Positions 1 through 5,518 of a stretch of 6,688 bases of DNA are shown piece by piece. Source of the stretch: JAGLTQ01 sp964605385. Its GTDB lineage: Bacteria; Pseudomonadota; Gammaproteobacteria; UBA6429; Thiohalophilaceae. The notes under the pieces were generated by a model that searched no databases, had not been told where the DNA came from, and saw nothing but the letters and a program-made list of their open reading frames with translations. Each line of letters begins with the position of its first letter. Position 1 is the stretch's first letter. Location: assembly GCA_964605385.1 (NCBI GenBank), contig CAZSCK010000103.1, positions 1 to 6,688 on the forward strand, read 5' to 3'. Both the position numbers and the translations under genes were made by a program.

Positions 1-1
1 A

Positions 2-127
2 CGTACGATGACTTCAGGTCGTGGTCAGTTCTCAATGGAATTCTTAAACTACAAAGCTTGTCCTAAGAATATAGCAGAACAAGTTATTAAAGAGACTAAA
101 GAAAGAGAAGAAGCAGCTAAGAAATAA
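2..127 (+). CDS. fusA: Elongation factor G, C-terminal end (5' truncated by window)
   Basis: The window opens inside a gene whose last 41 codons are visible, in the frame starting at base 2 and ending in TAA at 125-127. The visible peptide contains RTMTSGRGQFSMEFLNYKAC, which matches the end of domain V of the ribosomal translocase EF-G; compare the E. coli ending with TKGRASYTMEFLKYDEAP. EF-G is a cytoplasmic GTPase that moves tRNA and mRNA through the ribosome after peptide bond formation. The tail continues with a charged Lys/Glu-rich stretch (KETKEREEAAKK) not present in E. coli FusA; a similar SGRGQFSMEF sequence is what I recall from second EF-G paralogs (FusA2 type). The G domain is outside the window, so canonical EF-G and the paralog cannot be separated. 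An intrinsic terminator follows 20 bp downstream, so this is the last gene of its transcript. Confidence 0.85.
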   Translation, partial: RTMTSGRGQFSMEFLNYKACPKNIAEQVIKETKEREEAAKK

Positions 128-147
128 ACTCTTTAGTTGCTTAAATG

Positions 148-180
148 AAAAGGCCGATGGGAAATCATCGGCCTTTTTTT
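148..180 (+). terminator. Rho-independent terminator after the EF-G gene
   Basis: A 12-bp perfect stem is formed by AAAAGGCCGATG (148-159) and CATCGGCCTTTT (166-177), with a 6-base loop. The run of T at 174-180 follows directly. The GC-rich core (GGCCGATG/CATCGGCC) plus the T tract is the classic intrinsic terminator layout. The A tract at 148-151 gives a shorter U run on the other strand, so it may also work weakly for the - strand DUF6316-like gene that ends at 199. Confidence 0.93.
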
Positions 181-198
181 ATGTTTAGTATTTATAGT

Positions 199-444
199 TT
201 AATGATAAGAATCAATACTATCTGGAATAAATGTATCGGTATTGCGGTTATTTGCATGCATAGCGAGGTAACCTTCGAACCAGTCTTCAGTTTGGTGTTT
301 GCTAGAGAAAGGTCCCATCAGGTGCTGATTTCCTATGAGTTTATGTTTTGATCCCGTTAGAAATTTTTCGTCAGATTCTCGCATGACTATGTACCAACCA
401 TCCTGATCATTAAAAATTCTGGAAGTATTAAAAGTAGATTGCAT
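199..444 (-). CDS. Small DUF6316-like protein
   Basis: An 81-residue soluble protein of unknown function. It has a short aromatic-rich core: FNDQDGWYIVMRE (residues 11-23), then GPFSSKHQTEDWFEGYL (44-60). The pattern of a 'DGWY' strand followed by 'GPF.s...a...l..yl' matches what I recall of DUF6316, a family of short gammaproteobacterial proteins in which a small sheet is followed by a helix; this is recall, not a search result. There is no signal peptide or membrane segment. I chose the ATG at 442-444 because GGAGAA (451-456) lies 6 bases before it; the longer reading frame from a TTG at 514-516 has no ribosome binding site. It lies between the EF-G terminator and the end of the GGDEF/EAL gene, in the same direction as the latter but 182 bp away, so it probably has its own promoter. 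No role can be assigned. Confidence 0.72.
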   Translation of the reverse strand: MQSTFNTSRIFNDQDGWYIVMRESDEKFLTGSKHKLIGNQHLMGPFSSKHQTEDWFEGYLAMHANNRNTDTFIPDSIDSYH

Positions 445-450
445 TATGTT

Positions 451-456
451 TTCTCC
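451..456 (-). promoter_or_regulatory. Ribosome binding site that fixes the DUF6316-like start
   Basis: On the - strand this reads GGAGAA followed by AACATA and then ATG (442-444). This is a good Shine-Dalgarno at normal spacing and decides against the 24-codon upstream extension that starts with TTG. Confidence 0.7.
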
Positions 457-586
457 ATATAACTGCGTACATACGAAGGGGGCGTCATAAGTGATATTAA
501 TTAAGTAGTAATACAAATATAGTTAAAAAATAACTAAAAAACAGTGTATTTAATAAAATTTAACATTTCTGAAAAAAATTCATATT

Positions 587-634
587 GGTGAAACTAGGTA
601 TTTTGTAGTGGGGGAAACTACGTATTTTATGTAG
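587..634. repeat. Two-copy imperfect tandem repeat, 24-bp period
   Basis: Copy 1 (587-610) and copy 2 (611-634) share 16 of their first 18 bases around the core GAAACTA.GTATTTT. The similarity weakens towards the end of each unit, where a 2-base shift restores a shared GTAG. Copy 2 overlaps the stop and last codons of the GGDEF/EAL gene. Between the copies, GTAGT (605-609) and ACTAC (617-621) can form a 5-bp stem around a GGGGGAA loop. No T tract follows on the - strand, so this is not a recognisable terminator for the GGDEF/EAL gene. Confidence 0.5.
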
Positions 635-3008
635 GTAGATCAGGATATTCAAATTTAGCTTGAGGCAATGCTTTTTCAATGAAATAGCCTTGAGCCATAT
701 CAACACCTAACTCTTTGAGAATAATATAAATTTTTTCATCTTCAACGAATTCAGCAACGGTTTTAATACCCAATCCTTCAGAAATATGAGTGATGGCTTT
801 AACCATAATTTGGTCACTTTTATCCGTTGCAATATTGCGGATAAAGACACCGTCAATTTTTATAATGTCGACAGGAAGGTTAAGTAAATAATGTAATGAT
901 GAAAACCCAACACCAAAATCATCAAGTGAAAAACGACAACCAATAATTCGCAGGTCTTTGATGAAATCTCGAGCCTGATTAATACTATCAACAGCAACTG
1001 TTTCGGTTACTTCAAAAACAATAAGTTCCGGATTAGCATCGTATTTTTTTATCCACGACAGTATTTTATTTAAGAAATCACGGTTACCAAAATTACGCCC
1101 GGATAAGTTAATACTTAATCCTGTTGTTTGTTGTTTCCGTGAAGCAAGTAATCGAATTGCGTTTTCACTAACCCAGGAGTCAATTTCCTGTATTAGACCA
1201 AATTTCTCAGCGGTTTCAAGGAATTCTCCCGGTAAAATTATTTCGTCTGTATCCGGTGCGTACATTCTAAGAAGCACTTCGTGATGTTTAACTTTTCCCG
1301 TTTTAATCTCAACAATTGGTTGAAAATGTAATCGAAAAAGATCATTTTTTAGTGCCTCACGAATACGCTCTTCCCATTTAACTTTCTGGTGCATGTGACG
1401 AAGCTGCTGTTTTTCATCGTCATATATATTGAAATTATTTCGACCTTTTGCTTTTACTTCATACATAGCAGCATCGGCTTTTGCTAATAATTCATCTGAT
1501 ATTTCACTATGCCGGGGAAATATAGCAATACCAATGCTTGCGCTGGTATGCATTTTTAATCCAGATTTAATAATTATTTCTTCACTCAGGCCATTAATTA
1601 TTTTTTTACAAACGTTGTTAATTTCTTCTTCAGTGGAACGGGTGAGAATAATACCAAATTCATCCCCACCAAGACGTCCAAGGATATCAGTACCACGAAC
1701 CAGGTTTTGTAAACAATTAGCAATTTTAATTAAATATTGATCACCTCCCTGGTGGCCTAATGTGTCATTAATATATTTAAATTGATCTAAATCAATAAAA
1801 AGAATGGCACCTTCGTAATTATAACGTTTAGCTAAAGCGATATGAGTGTCTAATTCACCCTGAAAACAACGCCTATTTGTTAATCCTGTTAACGCATCGT
1901 GTTCTGCAAGATAAATAATACGTTGTTCAGCTTTTTTCTCTTCTTCTATATCAATTAACAGACCTCGAATTACATGTGTACCATCACTTTCATTCACAAT
2001 ATTGTTAATGCTTCGTACCCAGATATATTCCCCTTTGTTATTTTTCATTCTATAATCATGAGAGTAAGTTGTTACTAAATTTTGTGTGTTTTTAACTATA
2101 TTATCTTTTACTTCTGTTATATCTTCAGGGTGAATATGTGTGAACCAGAAGTCTTTTTCTAACCATTTTTCTTGTTCATAGCCTAAAAGGTTATGTGCTT
2201 CATCACTAACATAAATAAACCTGCCTTTAATGGTGGCTTCGAGTACAACGGCATTAACACTGTTCATCAGTGTTTTTAGATGTAAAGTTTCAACTTGTAG
2301 TTCAAGGTTTTTTTCTTTTAATTTTATTTGTGTGAGTGCTAACTTTTCTGCCATATTATTAAATTGAGAAGAAAGATTTGACAGCTCGTCATTGCCGGAA
2401 ATATCAATTCGATAATGTAGGTTTCCATTGGCAAACTGAAGGGCACCCTGTTCTAATTTTTGTATTCTATGATTTAAGTAATATGCGATAAGTAGTGTTG
2501 CAATAATCGATAGAATAAGCGCGATAATAGCAATGGCCGTGTTTTGATTGCGTGTTTTATTTATCTGTTTAGTGACTTCGCTAAGAGAATAGTTAACATG
2601 CAATTCACCAAGGTATTGAGATGCCAGGTATATTTTTTTATTGACATGGACAGTATCTGCTTTTTTATTTTTTGCACTTCTCTCCTTGTGATAGTTCTTA
2701 TCATGTGAGGCGCCTGATTTTATCTCTGCGAAAAGTATGTTGTTATAATCATAAACTGCAGCATAGGTTATAGCATGGTTTTCGTTTTCTAAAGATAAAG
2801 TGTCATTAACCAGGGCGCGGTCATATGCTGCTAAGCTTGGTGCGATAGCATGAGATAATAATGATGAGTTATCTTTTACCGCATCATGGAAAATCTCAGT
2901 GTGGCTATCATTAATGAGTTTAGTGCTATTCCACACGAGAAAAAAAAGCATGACTGCTTCAACAAGAACAATACTTAAAATGAGTTTGGTGGTTAAGCGA
3001 ATATTCAT
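627..3008 (-). CDS. Membrane c-di-GMP enzyme: periplasmic sensor-HAMP-PAS-GGDEF-EAL
   Basis: This 793-residue inner-membrane protein is predicted to make and/or break the second messenger cyclic-di-GMP. In order: TM1 about 7-26; periplasmic sensor about 28-155 (resembles CHASE8/Cache-like domains; not firmly identified); TM2 about 157-178; HAMP about 179-230 (NDELSNLSSQFNNMAEKL); a short coiled coil to about 248; PAS/PAC about 249-362; GGDEF about 366-530; EAL about 545-785. The cyclase signature GGDEF is intact (447-451), with an RxxD inhibitory site (R438-D441) at the standard spacing before it. The EAL domain has EVL (577-579) in place of EAL, N634, E666, D696-D697, K717, E753 and Q773, and loop 6 reads DDFGVGFSS, so the phosphodiesterase residues are all present. 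The valine variant EVL keeps the metal-binding glutamate. It lies 23 bp downstream of the secreted binding protein gene, suggesting that protein presents ligand to the sensor domain. The leader just before its ATG has no clear Shine-Dalgarno, so translation may depend on the upstream gene. Confidence 0.95.
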   Translation of the reverse strand: MNIRLTTKLILSIVLVEAVMLFFLVWNSTKLINDSHTEIFHDAVKDNSSLLSHAIAPSLAAYDRALVNDTLSLENENHAITYAAVYDYNNILFAEIKSGASHDKNYHKERSAKNKKADTVHVNKKIYLASQYLGELHVNYSLSEVTKQINKTRNQNTAIAIIALILSIIATLLIAYYLNHRIQKLEQGALQFANGNLHYRIDISGNDELSNLSSQFNNMAEKLALTQIKLKEKNLELQVETLHLKTLMNSVNAVVLEATIKGRFIYVSDEAHNLLGYEQEKWLEKDFWFTHIHPEDITEVKDNIVKNTQNLVTTYSHDYRMKNNKGEYIWVRSINNIVNESDGTHVIRGLLIDIEEEKKAEQRIIYLAEHDALTGLTNRRCFQGELDTHIALAKRYNYEGAILFIDLDQFKYINDTLGHQGGDQYLIKIANCLQNLVRGTDILGRLGGDEFGIILTRSTEEEINNVCKKIINGLSEEIIIKSGLKMHTSASIGIAIFPRHSEISDELLAKADAAMYEVKAKGRNNFNIYDDEKQQLRHMHQKVKWEERIREALKNDLFRLHFQPIVEIKTGKVKHHEVLLRMYAPDTDEIILPGEFLETAEKFGLIQEIDSWVSENAIRLLASRKQQTTGLSINLSGRNFGNRDFLNKILSWIKKYDANPELIVFEVTETVAVDSINQARDFIKDLRIIGCRFSLDDFGVGFSSLHYLLNLPVDIIKIDGVFIRNIATDKSDQIMVKAITHISEGLGIKTVAEFVEDEKIYIILKELGVDMAQGYFIEKALPQAKFEYPDLPT

Positions 3009-3031
3009 TTTTTAATTATCAGTTGCTGAGC

Positions 3032-3877
3032 TTATTTAAGATAATGACGGAGCGGATCAAATTCTGTCGAGGTTGTTACCCGGTAACCAGGGTAGGATAT
3101 TTTTTTTAGCACATGTATGCCCTCATTTGTTTTTAGCATGTTAACGAGAGAGCTTTGCAGTTGTTTTTTTAAAGAAGAAGAGATCCGTGTGGATACTAAA
3201 ATTGACATATTTGGAATTTCCTGACTTTGCCCTATGGATTTTAATGGTATTTTTTGACGTATTACTTTATTGAATACATTAACTGAAATTATTGCGGCAT
3301 CAGATTGATGACCCAGAACGGATTCATAAGCTGCATTATGAGTTTTATATGTTTTAAATAATGGAGGCTTGGTGAGTGCTTTTTTTACCGTTATCTTGCC
3401 GATTTTAGTGATAATCGCTTTTGGTGACGGTGTTGCAATCCTTAAACCGTTAAGGCTTTTTAAATTGGAATATGGGCTATTTTTTAAAACAACAATTTGA
3501 GCTGAAAGTGGTTGAACTATTGTCGTTATAACGCTGTATTTTTTACTATCTATAGCAAGGATAACAAAATGAGGAGCTGTTTCAAGGAAGTCATATCGAC
3601 CTTCTTTTGTGCGTTTAATAAATTCAGCAAAGTTTCGTGCTGTTTCTAAATGTATTTTACGATTAAGTTTTTTTGATAAATAATCACGTAAAGGTGCATA
3701 ACGTTTAAATTTTGTAACTGCACTTTCTGAAGGTAATAAACCAAAAATAAGCACTGGTTTTTCGTTGCCAGAAGCGACGCCGGTATGAGTGAGTGTCAAT
3801 AATGCCGTAATAAGCAGCAGGGAAAGCTTATTGCAAAGTATGTTATTTTTCATTATTTTACTAAACAGCATATTCAT
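3032..3877 (-). CDS. PhnD-type periplasmic substrate-binding protein
   Basis: A 281-residue exported protein of the phosphate/phosphite/phosphonate-type binding family (Phosphonate-bd, PhnD-like, a type 2 periplasmic binding fold). The signal peptide has basic residues up to K17, a hydrophobic core at about 18-31 and likely cleavage after VAS (34-36); there is no lipobox, so it should be soluble in the periplasm. Family landmarks are FGLLPSESAV (45-54), YAPLRDYLSKKLNRKI (60-75), GRYDFLETAPHFV (93-105), LNGLRIATPSPKAI (142-155, the usual ligand loop), DAAIISVN (193-200) and a C-terminal YPGYR (262-266). The length is normal. No ABC permease or ATPase gene lies nearby; instead the GGDEF/EAL gene follows at 23 bp, which argues for a sensing rather than uptake role. 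The ligand cannot be read from sequence; phosphonate is only the family name. Starts at M1 (3875-3877) and M3 (3869-3871) are both possible: a weak GAG sits 8 bases before M3 but only 2 before M1. Confidence 0.9.
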   Translation of the reverse strand: MNMLFSKIMKNNILCNKLSLLLITALLTLTHTGVASGNEKPVLIFGLLPSESAVTKFKRYAPLRDYLSKKLNRKIHLETARNFAEFIKRTKEGRYDFLETAPHFVILAIDSKKYSVITTIVQPLSAQIVVLKNSPYSNLKSLNGLRIATPSPKAIITKIGKITVKKALTKPPLFKTYKTHNAAYESVLGHQSDAAIISVNVFNKVIRQKIPLKSIGQSQEIPNMSILVSTRISSSLKKQLQSSLVNMLKTNEGIHVLKKISYPGYRVTTSTEFDPLRHYLK

Positions 3878-4006
3878 ATCTCATTGGTAAATAAAGAATC
3901 ATTATTTCGAGTAATTTCAGTAATTTAACTTGCATATATAAGTATTATAATTAAGGTATATCGGCTATTTTTAGACAATATTTAGGTATTATTTGGAAAA
4001 TAAGTT

Positions 4007-4036
4007 TTTATATTTAGAAATAGAAATTAGTATAAT
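4007..4036 (+). promoter_or_regulatory. Candidate sigma-70 promoter for the DHH phosphoesterase gene
   Basis: A perfect -10 hexamer TATAAT lies at 4031-4036, with TTTATA (4007-4012, 4 of 6 matches to TTGACA) 18 bp upstream. Transcription would start near 4043, giving a leader of about 65 bases before the DHH start codon. The region is very AT-rich, so chance matches are easy. A second TATAAT at 3946-3951 has only a poor -35 and is less likely. No convincing promoter for the divergent binding-protein operon could be assigned in the same 231-bp gap. Confidence 0.4.
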
Positions 4037-4108
4037 GTTATGTACTAATGTACTCCGTTAAAATGAAACTATAGCGTTGATTTAACCACTCTTAGGATAG
4101 GAGAAAAA

Positions 4109-5062
4109 ATGAAATATATTGATGTGTTTAATGGTGATGCAGATGGAATATGTGCATTACACCAGTTACGTTTGACTAAACCACTTGTAAGCACATTAGT
4201 TACCGGGGTTAAACGAGATATTAGCTTGTTAAAAAAAGTTAAAGCGGACCGCGATGACACTGTTACTGTTCTGGATATTTCACTTGATAAAAATCGCCGT
4301 GAACTTCTACAGCTTCTCGAAAAAGGTACTAATGTGTTGTATTTTGATCACCATTTTGCAGGTGATATTCCACAGAATGAAAGATTAGAATCGCACATTG
4401 ATACCGATGCCAATATGTGTACGAGTTTACTGGTAAATAAATATTTAAATAACAAATACCTGGCCTGGGCTGTAACGGCTGCATATGGCGATAACCTTTT
4501 TGTTGCCGCAGAGAATACGGCTAAACCGCTGAGTTTGACAATAGAAGAATTAGAACAACTTAAACTTCTCGGTACATGTATAAATTATAATGGTTATGGT
4601 TCATCTTTAGATGACCTTCTTTTTACCCCGGAAGACCTCTATGAAAAAATTAAACCTTATAGCGATCCTTTTGATTTTATTAAAAACGAACCCGCTTACA
4701 AAATTTTAGTAAATGGTTACCGTGAAGATATTTCTAATGCAGAAGAGATAGAGCCTGTATATAAGAGTGAAAGTCATGCTGTTTTTATTCTTGAAAATAA
4801 AAAGTGGGCGAAAAGGGTGAGTGGGGTTTTTGCTAATCAACTTGCCCAGGAAAATCCTGACAGAGCGCATGCCATGTTAACAAAAAATAATGAGGGTGGT
4901 TTTGTGGTAAGTGTGCGTGCACCTTTAAATAATAAAACCGGTGCAGATGAGCTTTGTCGGCAATTTAAAACAGGTGGTGGGCGTAAGGCCGCTGCGGGGA
5001 TTAACCATTTATCAAGTGCAGATTACGAGCGCTTTATGCAGGCTTTTGCCGCCAGCTTTTAG
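4109..5062 (+). CDS. DHH/DHHA1-family phosphoesterase
   Basis: A 317-residue cytoplasmic protein of the DHH phosphoesterase superfamily (RecJ, NrnA and c-di-AMP phosphodiesterases), Mn-dependent enzymes that hydrolyse phosphodiester bonds. Visible motifs are NGDADG (8-13; motif I, metal-binding aspartates D10 and D12), VLDIS with D56 (motif II), YFDHHFAGD with D80-H81-H82 (the name-giving motif III) and AYGDN with D128 (motif IV). The C-terminal DHHA1 domain carries GGGRKAAAG (289-297), the substrate-binding glycine-rich loop; here Arg-Lys replaces the more common His-containing form. There is no RecJ OB-fold or other extra domain, and the length fits the short NrnA-like class. GGAG (4100-4103) 5 bases before the ATG fixes the start. 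The opening VFNGDADGICALHQLRL matches an uncharacterised gammaproteobacterial subgroup as I remember it. The substrate is unknown: nanoRNA, pGpG, pAp or another small nucleotide are possible. It is transcribed divergently from the c-di-GMP operon. Confidence 0.88.
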   Translation: MKYIDVFNGDADGICALHQLRLTKPLVSTLVTGVKRDISLLKKVKADRDDTVTVLDISLDKNRRELLQLLEKGTNVLYFDHHFAGDIPQNERLESHIDTDANMCTSLLVNKYLNNKYLAWAVTAAYGDNLFVAAENTAKPLSLTIEELEQLKLLGTCINYNGYGSSLDDLLFTPEDLYEKIKPYSDPFDFIKNEPAYKILVNGYREDISNAEEIEPVYKSESHAVFILENKKWAKRVSGVFANQLAQENPDRAHAMLTKNNEGGFVVSVRAPLNNKTGADELCRQFKTGGGRKAAAGINHLSSADYERFMQAFAASF

Positions 5063-5064
5063 CA

Positions 5065-5340
5065 TTAGTTTGAGGGCCTTACACATTCAAAAATTATAGT
5101 GCTCATTTGTGCTTGTGACTCATCGTCTTGTTCCTGGATTACTGTCTTAACAATACGTGGAACTTTATTGTATTTAGCACAATGACTTTCTGCGGTTTGA
5201 TAGGCTTTTGAATGCATTTCTTTAATTATATTTAAAATCGAAATACCACGTGGGCTTTTATTGACATATTTCATGCCAATATCAGTTGCTGCGCAAGCGA
5301 CGAGAGAGAAAAGGGCTGCCAGAAATAGTAATTTACGCAT
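5065..5340 (-). CDS. Small predicted lipoprotein with two conserved-looking cysteines
   Basis: A 91-residue protein beginning MRKLLFLAALFSLVAC. The lipobox LVAC puts the lipidated cysteine at C16, and residue 17 is Ala, so sorting to the outer membrane is expected from the usual +2 rule. The mature part is about 76 residues, has no further membrane segment, and carries two more cysteines: C54 in AESHCAKYNK and C86 in IIFECV. This 'A..HC..y.k......f.C' arrangement recurs in small gammaproteobacterial lipoproteins and suggests a disulfide in a compact periplasmic domain. AAGGTG (5349-5354) lies 8 bases before the ATG and supports the start. The stop at 5065-5067 is only 2 bp from the stop of the convergent DHH gene. 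I do not recognise the family and assign no function. Confidence 0.75.
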   Translation of the reverse strand: MRKLLFLAALFSLVACAATDIGMKYVNKSPRGISILNIIKEMHSKAYQTAESHCAKYNKVPRIVKTVIQEQDDESQAQMSTIIFECVRPSN

Positions 5341-5412
5341 TGTTTATGCACCTTAATTTTATTGAATTTTTATCTGCTTTGTTGTCTTGATTATATTCCA
5401 GTGAAGTTATGT

Positions 5413-5440
5413 TTGTAACTCTGATTTTGCGAACTATACT
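5413..5440 (+). promoter_or_regulatory. Candidate promoter for the YbaK-family gene
   Basis: TTGTAA (5413-5418, 4 of 6 to TTGACA) and TATACT (5435-5440, 5 of 6 to TATAAT) are separated by 16 bp. A start near 5447 would give a leader of about 70 bases that begins inside the inverted-repeat cluster at 5432-5478. The -10 overlaps the left arm of that cluster, so a protein bound there would block this promoter. The match is modest. Confidence 0.3.
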
Positions 5441-5478
5441 TAAATTTAAGCATTATGCAGTTATGCTTAAGTGTAGTT
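5432..5478. repeat. Nested, overlapping inverted repeats upstream of the YbaK-family gene
   Basis: Three symmetric elements share bases. The outer arms AACTATACTTAA (5432-5443) and TTAAGTGTAGTT (5467-5478) are complementary over 12 bases with one mismatch, which would be a G-U pair in RNA. Inside them, TTAAGCAT (5446-5453) and ATGCTTAA (5463-5470) form a perfect 8-bp inverted repeat around 9 bases. The left arm region also contains the perfect palindrome CTTAAATTTAAG (5439-5450). Because the right-hand TTAA (5467-5470) can pair with either left element, two alternative hairpins exist. The cluster ends 26 bases before the ribosome binding site of the next gene. It could be an operator or a leader RNA structure. 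Confidence 0.55.
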
Positions 5479-5504
5479 TTACTTTCATTTTCTTTGACAA
5501 TATT

Positions 5505-5514
5505 AAGGGAGGTG
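5505..5514 (+). promoter_or_regulatory. Strong ribosome binding site of the YbaK-family gene
   Basis: AAGGGAGGTG contains a full GGAGG core (5508-5512) 6 bases before the ATG at 5519. It is by far the strongest Shine-Dalgarno in the window and fixes the start. Confidence 0.8.
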
Positions 5515-5518
5515 CATT

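Noticed and set aside
145..351. 68-codon + strand open frame overlapping the EF-G terminator
   Set aside because: It starts inside the terminator stem, is antisense to the DUF6316-like gene and has no recognisable protein character.
445..516. Longer reading frame for the DUF6316-like gene starting at TTG (514-516)
   Set aside because: There is no ribosome binding site before the TTG, while the ATG at 442-444 has GGAGAA at ideal spacing and the extension has no family-like sequence.
1429..1740. 103-codon + strand open frame inside the GGDEF region
   Set aside because: It is antisense to the well-supported GGDEF domain and its translation resembles no protein; it is a shadow of the coding strand.
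3032..3877. Reading the binding protein as part of a phosphonate uptake transporter
   Set aside because: No permease or ATPase gene is in the window and the next gene in the unit is a c-di-GMP enzyme; the family name does not define the ligand.
3946..3951. TATAAT as a - or + strand promoter for the divergent genes
   Set aside because: No acceptable -35 was found at 16-18 bp on either strand; the gap is so AT-rich that isolated -10 matches are expected.
4069..4260. 63-codon - strand open frame at the start of the DHH gene
   Set aside because: It is antisense to DHH motifs I and II and is explained as a shadow frame.
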